Shown: positions 8,347-16,154, counted from the stretch's first letter. The stretch is 64,000 nt of DNA from Fibrobacter sp. UWB16 (GCF_900215325.1 NZ_OCMS01000001.1:1178001-1242000); one strand, 5' to 3'. A program made the numbers and translations. The notes: generated by a model not told the origin, from the letters alone.

Positions 8347-10023
8347 CTAGGGCTTGCTAGATATCTTTAATAGATTTTTGATCCTTGCTTTTATATTCTC
8401 AAAACATACGTTCAACCGTAGTTTTGCCACATCAGTTAATCTAGATGTGTGGGCAACGGCGTCGCGAATAGGGGTGTACTCAATGCAGTCTCGTAGTAAA
8501 GTTGACTTTTTTTGTTTGTCTTTTTCGGTGTCAGCTATATAAGCTAGCTGTTCCATTCCGCAATACGATAAATCGTTGTCGTCATGTCGAATTTGTATGC
8601 TTAAATTCGCTTTATCTTTCTTTGCTTGATAGCCTTCCTTCCAATTTTTTATGTCATTTTTTAAACTATCTGGATATGCAATCTTTTGGGTAGTAATATA
8701 CTTTCGCAGTAGATTTTCCGCTAGAAAACAATCTCCATATGATTCGTAATTATAGACGGCATCGGGTTTTAACTCATTAATCCAAGAATTGACCCTATCT
8801 TTATCTTCGGTAGACGTTGTTTTGTCGAAATGAACGTAATCATCAGTAATGGCGTCATATAGCTCCTCAGACTTTCGCTGTCTTGGAGGTATTTTTTTAT
8901 TGTCGGAATCACCTGTTTTTCGATTGGCTCGACGTAAATCATCCCATTCTTCAATTATCTTCGCCATGATATCTTTTTTCAATACATCTAAAAGTGAATT
9001 GAATTTAGGATCGTCTGGAACAACTCCTTCTCGACTACTAGTAAAACGATCTGTATCATCGTCAAGTTCGTTGAAATGGATTTGACCATAAAGGTAACTT
9101 TCTACAATTCGAGTTGATGGAATATGACTCAAAATATTCTTTTCACGAAGTCTTCCATTAACAAAAAGGTCAACTGTTGCCTTTTCGTCTGAAGTTCTAA
9201 TTTTTAGTTTCGAAGGCGTATCAACAGAAGCGATAAACCCGGACACAGTCACGGATTCTGTGTATATTAAACGATGAGTGATTAAGCTTTTTGACTTTCG
9301 AATCGCTTTTTCAAAAGCATCATTATCATTATCATGGTTTATCAACCATAAGAACTGAGTATCATTTATTAATGGCTCCAAATCAACCATTGAAATTTCT
9401 TTTCCATTAACGCTTATATTAAAAGAAGGATCAAACAATGAAAATCTGAAGTCAAGAGCAATAAGTTGACGTAAATAATCAATGCGATTTTTTATGCCGT
9501 CATTCATCCCATTGAAAATAATTATAGTCCCATGAGAGAGTTTTTTGTTTTCTTTTAGCAAATCGGAATTTAACGGCGTAAGATTGTAATCATTGGGAGT
9601 TATGTCATCTTTAATTGCCTGATCTAGACGAGCATTGTCTATTGTTCCTCCCGTCAAGCTTGACTTTTGTGTTTTGGTAACGATGGAGATGCTTTTTGCG
9701 CAAGAAAGCAATGCCAACTTGCCAATACCCTTTCGTCCGATAAATGGACGTCTTGTTGGAGAGCAACTTTTTCCATCTTTTCTTTTAGAATATCCGATTT
9801 TTAGGAACTTATTTTGAAAATCGTCTGGCGTCATTCCAACACCATCATCTTGAACGACTAATTGGTTCTTTTCTCTGTCTATGTATATGTGGACATTTTT
9901 TGCGTCCGCATCCCATGAGTTAGATATAGCCTCGCCTATAACGGTTATAAGGCTTCGGTACAAATTTCTTCCTAAATGATTTAGAACACTTAAGGAAATG
10001 TTGAATTTATAGTTTTCCATCAT
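8347..10023 (-). CDS. MutL/MORC-like GHKL ATPase with C-terminal HEPN-like motif
   Basis: A 558-residue protein starting with a GHKL ATPase domain: the N box has Glu31, Asn35 and Asp38-Asp40 (EAISNSWDAD), DDGVGM is at 59-64 and GRKGIGKLA at 96-104. ATPases of this kind next to a cytosine methylase are known from the MutL/MORC-type restriction-modification systems described by Iyer, Abhiman and Aravind. Past about residue 380 no nuclease of a known restriction class is evident. The last 50 residues contain YTPIRDAVAH (R520-x4-H525) in a helical context, which fits the HEPN active-site pattern. It overlaps the upstream methyltransferase by 17 bp. The ATPase call is firm, the HEPN reading is tentative. 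Confidence 0.85.
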   Translation of the reverse strand: MMENYKFNISLSVLNHLGRNLYRSLITVIGEAISNSWDADAKNVHIYIDREKNQLVVQDDGVGMTPDDFQNKFLKIGYSKRKDGKSCSPTRRPFIGRKGIGKLALLSCAKSISIVTKTQKSSLTGGTIDNARLDQAIKDDITPNDYNLTPLNSDLLKENKKLSHGTIIIFNGMNDGIKNRIDYLRQLIALDFRFSLFDPSFNISVNGKEISMVDLEPLINDTQFLWLINHDNDNDAFEKAIRKSKSLITHRLIYTESVTVSGFIASVDTPSKLKIRTSDEKATVDLFVNGRLREKNILSHIPSTRIVESYLYGQIHFNELDDDTDRFTSSREGVVPDDPKFNSLLDVLKKDIMAKIIEEWDDLRRANRKTGDSDNKKIPPRQRKSEELYDAITDDYVHFDKTTSTEDKDRVNSWINELKPDAVYNYESYGDCFLAENLLRKYITTQKIAYPDSLKNDIKNWKEGYQAKKDKANLSIQIRHDDNDLSYCGMEQLAYIADTEKDKQKKSTLLRDCIEYTPIRDAVAHTSRLTDVAKLRLNVCFENIKARIKNLLKISSKP

Positions 10024-11110
10024 GAGCCTCGCATTGTTTTAAATGCTGCTTTATACTTTTCCCAATAATTTCCCCTAATTTTGGGGGGACAGCGTTCCCT
10101 ATATATCTGGACGCTAAAGTCGTTGATACAGATTTTTCATCTACAAAAAATTGATAATTTCTTGGGAACGTCTGTATCAAAGCGGCTTCCCGAAGAGATA
10201 TTGCTCTATCTTGTTCGGGATGTCCAAATCGTCCATTTCCTAAACCAGTACACTGTGTAGTCATTGTTGGAGCAGGTTTATTCCAATCCATACGACCATA
10301 TACACTACCGAAGGTTTTTCCACTATTCTTTTTATGACATTTTAGCTGAAGTTCTTTAGGCCAATCAGACCAACTTCCATTTGTAGGAGTTGCTTTTATT
10401 CGTTGAATATTCAAAGGTGTTAATGCTCGTGCTTTGTGTAAAGCATCATTTGGGTCCCTTTCTCCAGCTTCGATTGGCGGCAAATTTCCAATCACATCCT
10501 TTACGGTTACATAATTTTCTGCAGTGTGTGTTGGGGGGATTAATTCAATTTTTCCTTTTTTTGATGCTAATAAAACCAAACGTTTTCTTGTTTGAGGAAT
10601 ACCATAATCGGGACAAAAGACAACCTTATAGCTTACATTATACTCGTTACGTTCCAAGGTTTCGATAAAACGTTGAAAAACATGTTCCAATTTGAATTTC
10701 AAAATTTGCGGAACATTTTCCATAGTGACAATGTCGGGTTGAACTTCTTCCACTAGTCGTCCGAATTCATCTAGTAAACTGTACTTATTTGGGTCTTTAT
10801 TTTTGTTTTTAAATGCATATGAAGAAAATGGCTGGCAAGGAGCACACCCCGCAAGAACTCGAATTGCACCTTTACTATAAGTATTGTTTATTTCTTCGGC
10901 TGTTACTTTGCGAATATCTTCATATCGAAATTCAGCATTGTTGTTGTGATGATATGCATATTGGCAAGTATAGTCTAGATCATACCCGGCTTTAATTTTA
11001 AAGCCTTGGCTTTTTAATCCAAAACTTAGGCCTCCTATCCCGCAAAACAGATCAACAACTTCTATAGGAGGGGATTTCTTTTTTGCAGAACTCTTGCGTG
11101 ATTTAGCCAT
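10007..11110 (-). CDS. DNA (cytosine-5) methyltransferase, Dcm type
   Basis: A 367-residue m5C methyltransferase with a lysine/serine-rich start, then DLFCGIGGLSFG (20-31), catalytic APCQPFSSYAF with Cys92, MENVP at about 130-134, IPQTRKRLVL for motif VIII and GNAVPP at about 338-343. It is more canonical (Dcm/HaeIII-like) than the two enzymes of the LlaJI-type operon and is not their close paralogue. It is the first gene of a two-gene minus-strand unit with the GHKL ATPase, overlapping it by 17 bp, so the pair probably forms a separate restriction or restriction-like system. The start ATG is at 11110; upstream DNA is very AT-rich. Confidence 0.93.
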   Translation of the reverse strand: MAKSRKSSAKKKSPPIEVVDLFCGIGGLSFGLKSQGFKIKAGYDLDYTCQYAYHHNNNAEFRYEDIRKVTAEEINNTYSKGAIRVLAGCAPCQPFSSYAFKNKNKDPNKYSLLDEFGRLVEEVQPDIVTMENVPQILKFKLEHVFQRFIETLERNEYNVSYKVVFCPDYGIPQTRKRLVLLASKKGKIELIPPTHTAENYVTVKDVIGNLPPIEAGERDPNDALHKARALTPLNIQRIKATPTNGSWSDWPKELQLKCHKKNSGKTFGSVYGRMDWNKPAPTMTTQCTGLGNGRFGHPEQDRAISLREAALIQTFPRNYQFFVDEKSVSTTLASRYIGNAVPPKLGEIIGKSIKQHLKQCEAHDGKL

Positions 11111-11190
11111 ATAAATAAAAATACCAAAATAAATTTATGCACATTCAATATTGGAGTGAAAAAAAGCATAAATATAGTTAATTTTTTTCG

Positions 11191-11330
11191 CATTCGCGTT
11201 AGGGATAGTGACCCCTTGGGGCGGAGACGCGCCATGCGTGACGCCGTTGCAAGAGCGGCACGAGGGTACCGCAGGTGCACACGGGCTGCCTTGCAATATA
11301 GCCCGACCCGGCGAGAAGCCGGGGAACGCT
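11191..11330. repeat. GC-rich structured intergenic element
   Basis: A block of about 140 bp that is far richer in GC than its AT-rich surroundings. It contains several stems: ACCCC/GGGGC near 11210-11222, TTGCAAG (11247-11253) with CTTGCAA (11290-11296), and CCCGGC (11307-11312) - GAGAA - GCCGGG (11318-11323). No protein on either strand looks real. The abrupt composition, the layered hairpins and its position between genes fit a dispersed repeat or a non-coding RNA. It reminds me of dispersed GC-rich repeats of gut bacteria, but I could not check copy number. Confidence 0.55.
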
Positions 11331-11335
11331 CATGT

Positions 11336-11719
11336 TTAATCTGAACTTTCCCAATATATTCTTGGCAACTCATAGCCTTCATGACTGATTTCGCATCCAT
11401 CAATGTTTTCCAGCCCCGATTTCATTTCTTTATCCAGTTTTTCGAGTTGCATATTGACATTCGATAAAAAGTCCTCGTCGCCGTAGTCACCAGCCTCTAG
11501 ATAGTCAACAGCCTTTGCGTAGATATGCGCCACACGCAGGGCCTTGTAGGCTTTTTTGTACACGGCTAGGACTCCCTTTGAATGTGGGGCGAAATACATG
11601 TCTTCGTTCCGCGCCCATGCAACCCACTTTTTGTTTTTCTGTTTTACGTATATGTTCCTGATGCACTCTGCGATTTCTTCAATATACATTTCGTGGTATT
11701 CAAAAGCCCCGCCGGACAT
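11336..11719 (-). CDS. Small MSGGAFEY-type conserved hypothetical protein
   Basis: A 127-residue soluble protein beginning MSGGAFEYHEMYIEEIAECI. This opening is shared by a family of small proteins of unknown function often seen on phages and mobile elements. I chose the ATG at 11719 because it carries the family's N-terminus and has a good GGAGGT ribosome site (11723-11728); the frame stays open upstream but that part has no family-like sequence. The protein has a long helical middle and an acidic C-terminus. It probably marks a mobile-element remnant between two defence units. Confidence 0.75.
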   Translation of the reverse strand: MSGGAFEYHEMYIEEIAECIRNIYVKQKNKKWVAWARNEDMYFAPHSKGVLAVYKKAYKALRVAHIYAKAVDYLEAGDYGDEDFLSNVNMQLEKLDKEMKSGLENIDGCEISHEGYELPRIYWESSD

Positions 11720-11770
11720 ATTACCTCCATGTTGAAAATTTGTTCCATTTTGATGGTTCCTTGTGTACAA

Positions 11771-11797
11771 TTTATACGCCCGAAATATGTCGGTCAA
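11771..11797 (-). promoter_or_regulatory. Putative promoter of the MSGGAFEY gene
   Basis: On the minus strand TTGACC (11792-11797) and TATAAA (11771-11776) are separated by 15 bp, slightly short, about 50 bp upstream of the chosen start. Confidence 0.4.
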
Positions 11798-11830
11798 GCC
11801 CCCTCTCTGCGTGAGGCCTACTACCCGTAT

Positions 11831-11914
11831 ATAAACGGGAGCATTGAGTCCGAAAAAACGGGATACGCTCTTCAAAAAACGGGAATTGCTCTCCAAAAAA
11901 TGGAAATCGCATCT
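11831..11914. repeat. Three to four 21-nt tandem repeats
   Basis: Units at 11852-11872, 11873-11893 and 11894-11914 share the core AAAAAACGGGA followed by a variable GCTCT part. A more diverged unit precedes them at 11831-11851. The period is seven codons, and on the plus strand it reads as repeated (E/Q)K-TG-x-AL. It sits directly before a winged-helix fragment in the same frame. Confidence 0.7.
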
Positions 11915-12160
11915 ATTGTATTAAATTCAGGTTTTGGGAAGACAATAAAAGAAAAAATGAAAAAAATCATTGATGAAATAGATGAAAATCAAGTAATTGC
12001 AGCAAAGGATATTATGAAAATTTTAGCGTGTAAGCCAACAGCCGCAACAGAGATGATTAAACGAATGCGCTCGCTGAATCTTTTAAAGAAAATAGAAGGA
12101 GTAGGACCAGGTCGTTATTCCTTAAATTTTCTCTCAATAACCACACCGAAGGACTTGTAA
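11900..12160 (+). pseudogene. Winged-helix C-terminal fragment or small regulator
   Basis: An open frame of 86 codons from the ATG at 11900 encodes a compact winged-helix-like domain: IIDEIDENQVIAAKDIMKIL, a recognition-helix-like PTAATEMIKRMRSL and a wing with GVGPGRYSL. There is no ribosome site before the ATG and the frame continues upstream through the 21-nt repeats into sequence that overlaps the opposite-strand gene. This looks like the 3' end of a larger gene, for example an AlbA_2/AAA-type regulator whose C-terminus often is such a domain. It could also be a small functional regulator. A terminator follows at 12215. Confidence 0.45.
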
Positions 12161-12214
12161 AATTTTCTTACTCCCCTAGCCAACATTTTTGATTTTAGGT
12201 ACATTAATGCAGTA

Positions 12215-12252
12215 CGTGATTCTCTGTCAAATGGAGAATCGCGTCTTTTTTT
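12215..12252 (+). terminator. Rho-independent terminator
   Basis: CGTGATTCTC (12215-12224), loop of 9, GAGAATCGCG (12234-12243), followed by TC and seven T. The stem is 10 bp with one G-U pair. Confidence 0.85.
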
Positions 12253-12325
12253 ATTCCGAAAATTCTGAATAAGGGGACGCCTCTAACATCAACCGGCCGC
12301 AAATTGTGACCACATGGAGGCTAAT

Positions 12326-13408
12326 ATGGCTAAAAATAAAGAGAATGTCCCTGCAAAAGCGGTGGAATCGTTGTTCAATAAAATATCCCCTCTTATTACG
12401 CAATCTCGTAAAATGATTGCAACGACCATCAATACTGCTGAAGTCTGCACCAAATTCAAGATAGGCCAATATATAGTCGAAGATGAACAAAAAGGCAAAA
12501 GCCGAGCGGCATATGGGAAACAAGTACTCATTCATCTATCTGCCAGACTGATAGAAAAACATGGGGAAGGTTGGTCCGTTGAAACATTAACGCTCTGTAG
12601 AAAATTTTTCAATGTATATTCGAATTTCGTAAACGGTGTTTACGAAATTGAGGGCGAATATAAATTCACACTTTCTTGGTCGCATTACCTAGTGCTCATG
12701 CGCATCAAGAATGATGATGAACGCCGTTTTTACGAGATAGAGGCTACTTCCGGGAACTGGTCTGTTCGCGAGTTGCAGCGGCAGTATGGTTCAAGTCTGT
12801 ATGAACGCCTTGCGTTGAGCCGGGACAAGGAACAGGTTGCCCGCTTATCGCGAGTCGGCAACATGGTGGAGAAGCCGGAGGATATCATCAAGAACCCGGT
12901 GACGCTTGAGTTTGTCGGTTTGAAACCGGATGCATCGTATTCGGAATCGAACTTGGAATCCGCTATCATTAACAAGCTGCAAGAATTCCTGCTCGAACTG
13001 GGGAAAGGATTCCTGTTCGAAGCACGACAAAAACGATTCTCATTTGATGAGGATGACTACTATGTAGACTTGGTTTTGTACAATCGCCTGCTGCAATGCT
13101 ATGTACTCGTTGACTTAAAAGTCGACAAATTGACCCATCAAGATCTTGGCCAAATGCAGATGTACGTAAACTACTATGATCGTTATGTAAAGCAGAATTT
13201 CGAAAAGCCGACTATCGGCATTTTACTTTGCAAAGAGAAGAAGGATACCCTTGTGAGGTTGACGTTACCCGAAAATGCAAATATTTATGCATCCGCTTAT
13301 GAGTTGTATCTGCCGGACAAGAAACTTTTGCAAGCGAAGGTCAAAGAATGGGTAAATGAATTCGAAACGCAAGATGGTAGGACACCCCAATTGTCAGCCA
13401 ACGGATGA
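12326..13408 (+). CDS. yhcG: YhcG/DUF1016 family PD-(D/E)xK nuclease
   Basis: A 360-residue protein of the YhcG family. The N-terminal half (about 30-170) is the DUF1016 N-terminal domain: SWSHYLVLMRIKNDDERRFY and the WSVRELQRQYGSSLYERL segment are family hallmarks. The C-terminal half holds the PD-(D/E)xK nuclease with FLFEARQKRF, DDYYVDLVLYNRLL and VLVDLKVDKLTHQDLGQMQMY, giving the Asp and Asp-x-Lys residues. GGAGG at 12315-12319 places the start at the ATG 12326 rather than the in-frame ATG at 12314. Members are common in defence islands, though their substrate is unsettled. The gene carries a perfect 12-bp inverted repeat at 12623-12649. Confidence 0.9.
   Translation: MAKNKENVPAKAVESLFNKISPLITQSRKMIATTINTAEVCTKFKIGQYIVEDEQKGKSRAAYGKQVLIHLSARLIEKHGEGWSVETLTLCRKFFNVYSNFVNGVYEIEGEYKFTLSWSHYLVLMRIKNDDERRFYEIEATSGNWSVRELQRQYGSSLYERLALSRDKEQVARLSRVGNMVEKPEDIIKNPVTLEFVGLKPDASYSESNLESAIINKLQEFLLELGKGFLFEARQKRFSFDEDDYYVDLVLYNRLLQCYVLVDLKVDKLTHQDLGQMQMYVNYYDRYVKQNFEKPTIGILLCKEKKDTLVRLTLPENANIYASAYELYLPDKKLLQAKVKEWVNEFETQDGRTPQLSANG
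12623..12649. repeat. Perfect 12-bp inverted repeat inside yhcG
   Basis: AATTTCGTAAAC (12623-12634), loop GGT, GTTTACGAAATT (12638-12649), in frame, encoding the variable segment just before the SWSHY motif. It has the same arm and loop length as the palindrome at 5119-5145. Confidence 0.9.
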
Positions 13409-13460
13409 CAAATTGAAACATATCGAAATCGAAAAAAAACATATTGTATATACAGTTGTA

Positions 13461-13490
13461 TTGACACTAGCATATACATTTTTCTATAAT
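13461..13490 (+). promoter_or_regulatory. Consensus-like sigma70 promoter of the toxin-antitoxin pair
   Basis: TTGACA (13461-13466), an 18-bp spacer and TATAAT (13485-13490), both exact consensus, immediately before the AGAGGA ribosome site of the gene at 13505. It is the best promoter match in the window. Confidence 0.85.
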
Positions 13491-13504
13491 AAAGAGGACT
13501 TTAG

Positions 13505-13747
13505 ATGAATATTACGAAACACGCTTTTGAGAGAATGCGTGAAAGAGGCTTTAATGTAGAAATGCTTGCGAAAGTTCTACGGAAAAAGAACTTGGTACGG
13601 ATTTCATCAGATAGAGAAGGTGTATCTAAAATCGTTTCTGAAGTAGACAATCGTTTTTGGACATTGTTTGTATCCGACGACCTAAAAACTTTAATAACCG
13701 TAAGGAGAGCACATGAAGACGAAGAAAGAAAAGCACGAGAAGATTAA
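13505..13747 (+). CDS. DUF4258/RelE-like toxin candidate
   Basis: An 80-residue basic protein opening NITKHAFERMRERGF, with SKIVSEVDNRFWTLFVSDD in the middle and LITVRRAH near the end. This is the small alpha/beta plan of DUF4258-type proteins, relatives of the RelE/BrnT ribonuclease toxins. It is first in a two-gene unit behind a near-perfect promoter and overlaps the next gene by 35 bp. The size, the pairing and the charge support a toxin role; the fold call is moderate. Confidence 0.7.
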   Translation: MNITKHAFERMRERGFNVEMLAKVLRKKNLVRISSDREGVSKIVSEVDNRFWTLFVSDDLKTLITVRRAHEDEERKARED

Positions 13748-14048
13748 ATTACCTAAGGGTTTCAAACTAGTTGACGATTTTCTTTCCAAAGAAGAAATAG
13801 ATAGACTAGAGAACGACACAACCATAAAAGATCCAATAATTATTACCGGCGGACACGAGTCGGAAACTCTCGAAGAATCCATCGCCCGCATTAGCCGTGC
13901 CATTGCAGAGGCAAAAGAAGAAAAAAAGATGTATTCCATAAGACTCAAGGTCAAGACTGTTGACGCGATCAAGCGCAAAGCTGCAGCCGCAGGGATTCCG
14001 TATCAGACCTACGTGAATGTTCTGCTTGACAAGGCGGCTTTCGCTTAA
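13713..14048 (+). CDS. Antitoxin candidate with C-terminal CopG/BrnA-like DNA-binding region
   Basis: A 111-residue protein with an acidic middle (DDFLSKEEIDRLEND) and a C-terminal segment SIRLKVKTVDAIKRKAAAAG followed by YQTYVNVLLDKA. That is the beta-helix-helix plan of ribbon-helix-helix antitoxins such as BrnA. AAGGAGAG (about 13704-13711) lies inside the toxin gene and sets the ATG at 13713. The acidic part would bind the basic partner and the C-terminus an operator at the shared promoter. Confidence 0.72.
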   Translation: MKTKKEKHEKIKLPKGFKLVDDFLSKEEIDRLENDTTIKDPIIITGGHESETLEESIARISRAIAEAKEEKKMYSIRLKVKTVDAIKRKAAAAGIPYQTYVNVLLDKAAFA

Positions 14049-14094
14049 AGCTTTATAGCCTCCCTCCTCCCCCCACTTTTCTATCTTTCACGTC

Positions 14095-15438
14095 ATGCAA
14101 AACGAAAACTCTCAAGAAAAGATCAAGGGCAACCCGATTGCCCTTTTGCCTATCGCCGTGTTCCTGGTACTTTATCTGGGTCTCGGCATCACGTTTGAAT
14201 ATGTCCTCAAGATCCCGATGGGATTTTACAACATCCCGATTGTCGCAGCATTCCTGGTGGCAATTTTCGTGGCTTGTGTGCAAAACCGCAAGCTGAATTT
14301 CGACCATAAGATGAACGTGATGGCAGGCGCACTTGGCGACCGCAACATTTTCTTGATGATCCTGATTTTCCTTTGCGCGGGCATTTTCGCGGGGATTCTC
14401 GGGCGCTCAAGCGCCTCAGCGGCGGCATACTTACTCTTGGATTTCATTCCGGCGCAATTCGCGGTGGTAGTGCTGTTCGTTGTCGCGGCGTTTGTCTCTA
14501 CGGCGATGGGTACGTCTGTTGGCACAATTGCAGTGGTCTCCCCGATTGCGGTCGAAGTCGCACAGATGGCGGGCTTTGGCGTTCCATTCTGCGTAGCGAC
14601 GGTGATTGGCGGCGCGATGTTTGGCGACAACTTGAGCTTTATTTCGGATACGACGATTGCGGCAACATCTACGCAGGGTTGCAAGATGAAGGATAAGTTC
14701 CGTGTGAACTTTCTGGTGGCTGCCCCGGCGGCACTTCTCGCGATTATCATTATCACGGCAATTTCGTTTGTGACCAAGGCAAATACGGTTGCCGAAAACT
14801 CCTACAATCTCGTACAACTTATTCCGTATGTTCTCGTATTGGTACTTGCGCTCACGGGCATCAATGTTTTTGCGGTTTTGCTCATCGGCATTGTTGCAGC
14901 GTCCATCATCATGGTAGGTTCCGGCACGCTCGACATGATCGGCCTTTTGCAGAACATCGGTAACGGCATTTCGGGAATGTACGAGACGATTCTCGTGGCG
15001 GTTTTGGTGAGCGCTTTGTGCGGGCTCATTCGCATTCATGGTGGGTTCGCGGCCCTGTTGGACTTTATCCATAAAGTGTTCAAGGGACACCGCAGCGGTC
15101 AAGTGGGCGTTGGCCTCTTGGTGAGCGCACTCGACATTGCTACAGCAAACAACACAGTCGCCATCGTGATGGCAGGCCCCATCGCAAAGCAGATGGGCGA
15201 CGAATACAGAATCTCGCCGAAAAAGACAGCTTCGCTTCTGGACATATTCAGCTGCGTGGTGCAAGGAATTTTGCCTTACGGCGCACAGATGCTCGTAGCG
15301 CTTGCCGCCATTTCGACAGCTATCCCAAACGCAAACATCAGCGCGTTTGACCTCATTCCCTACATGTTCTATCCATTCTTGTTACTTGTCAGCGTACTCA
15401 TATTCATTGCAATTTCTCCGCGCAAGAACAAGCACTAA
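14095..15438 (+). CDS. nhaC: NhaC-type Na+/H+ antiporter
   Basis: A 447-residue inner-membrane protein with about 11-12 hydrophobic segments. STAMGTSVGTIAVVSPIAVE (about 140-159) and GGAMFGDNLSFISDTTIAAT (about 178-197) are typical of the NhaC family and contain polar residues inside helices that are likely ion ligands. TANNTVAIVMAG in the second half mirrors the first motif. It stands alone: about 47 bp separate it from the antitoxin and a strong terminator follows. GC content rises sharply here compared with the defence island, so this is probably the start of the native chromosome. Substrate could instead be lactate/malate-type exchange, as in some NhaC relatives. Confidence 0.85.
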   Translation: MQNENSQEKIKGNPIALLPIAVFLVLYLGLGITFEYVLKIPMGFYNIPIVAAFLVAIFVACVQNRKLNFDHKMNVMAGALGDRNIFLMILIFLCAGIFAGILGRSSASAAAYLLLDFIPAQFAVVVLFVVAAFVSTAMGTSVGTIAVVSPIAVEVAQMAGFGVPFCVATVIGGAMFGDNLSFISDTTIAATSTQGCKMKDKFRVNFLVAAPAALLAIIIITAISFVTKANTVAENSYNLVQLIPYVLVLVLALTGINVFAVLLIGIVAASIIMVGSGTLDMIGLLQNIGNGISGMYETILVAVLVSALCGLIRIHGGFAALLDFIHKVFKGHRSGQVGVGLLVSALDIATANNTVAIVMAGPIAKQMGDEYRISPKKTASLLDIFSCVVQGILPYGAQMLVALAAISTAIPNANISAFDLIPYMFYPFLLLVSVLIFIAISPRKNKH

Positions 15439-15462
15439 CTTTAACAAAGTTTTGCGCCAACG

Positions 15463-15487
15463 ATCCCCGCTTTCGCGGGGATTTTTT
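15463..15487 (+). terminator. Rho-independent terminator after the antiporter
   Basis: ATCCCCGC, loop TTTC, GCGGGGAT, then a run of T to 15487. Confidence 0.95.
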
Positions 15488-15594
15488 GTTTCCATATTCC
15501 AATTTAGACCACATCTCAACTACTCCTCGTTTATGTTACTTTGTAGTTTACAATTGAGGCGGTAAAACGTCTCAGAATAAACTAGGAGGCAATC

Positions 15595-16035
15595 ATGAAA
15601 AACTTTAAAATTATGGCAGCAGTCATGCTCGCATTGATGGTTACAACATCGTTCGCAGCACGAATAGTCAAATCGAAACTGGGCGATATCGAAATCACCA
15701 ACGCAAAGGACGGTGGGAAAGTTTTCTGCACAGCAGAATTCAATGACGAACTGACAATTGTCAAAGAAGCCGAAACTAAAGTCCTCGTCAAAGGGCGATG
15801 CGGAATGGGCTGGGTCGATAAATCAAAAGTTGAATATGTCGCCAAGGCGCAGGACAAGGTCATTATTTTTGACGAAATCCCGTTATTAGATTGGCACGAC
15901 AATCCAATGGGTACTGGTATTTTGATCGACGACATTGAAGATTTTGACATCGCACAGATTGATCGCGATTTCAAAGAATACCTGACATACACTATGGATC
16001 GTGAGCAAACAGAAATACGAAATGGAGAGAACTGA
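15595..16035 (+). CDS. Small exported protein of unknown function
   Basis: A 146-residue protein with a clean signal peptide (KNFKIMAAVMLALMVTTSFA, cleavage after about residue 21). The mature part has a beta-rich stretch with two cysteines (FCTAEF and GRCGMGWVDKSKV), a pattern like a small bacterial SH3-type domain, followed by an acidic tail. AGGAGG lies 8 bp before the ATG. A short hairpin GAGGCG/CGTCTC lies in the leader. The gene is monocistronic, bounded by terminators on both sides. No function is assigned. Confidence 0.75.
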   Translation: MKNFKIMAAVMLALMVTTSFAARIVKSKLGDIEITNAKDGGKVFCTAEFNDELTIVKEAETKVLVKGRCGMGWVDKSKVEYVAKAQDKVIIFDEIPLLDWHDNPMGTGILIDDIEDFDIAQIDRDFKEYLTYTMDREQTEIRNGEN

Positions 16036-16048
16036 GCTCACGCATCAG

Positions 16049-16075
16049 CGCTGCCCTGCGGGGCAGCGTTTTTTT
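16049..16075 (+). terminator. Rho-independent terminator
   Basis: CGCTGCCC (16049-16056), loop TGCG, GGGCAGCG (16061-16068), then seven T. Confidence 0.95.
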
Positions 16076-16154
16076 GTTCTTCCTCAAACGCAGTCTTACG
16101 ATTTTATTACTTTTTCTTTTGATAAACAGAAGAGAATTTCACAAGGATTTATTT

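Noticed and set aside
11156-11344. Arginine-rich 62-codon ORF on the plus strand
   Set aside because: It runs through the GC-rich hairpin element and its composition merely follows that element.
11336-11719. Prophage in the island, suggested by the MSGGAFEY gene
   Set aside because: No integrase, structural or lysis genes are present; at most a remnant.
11831-11914. CRISPR array from the 21-nt repeats
   Set aside because: Units are directly adjacent with no spacers, and no cas genes are present.
14226-15264. Long open frames antisense to the antiporter gene
   Set aside because: They are shadows of a high-GC, strongly coding gene on the other strand and match no protein pattern.
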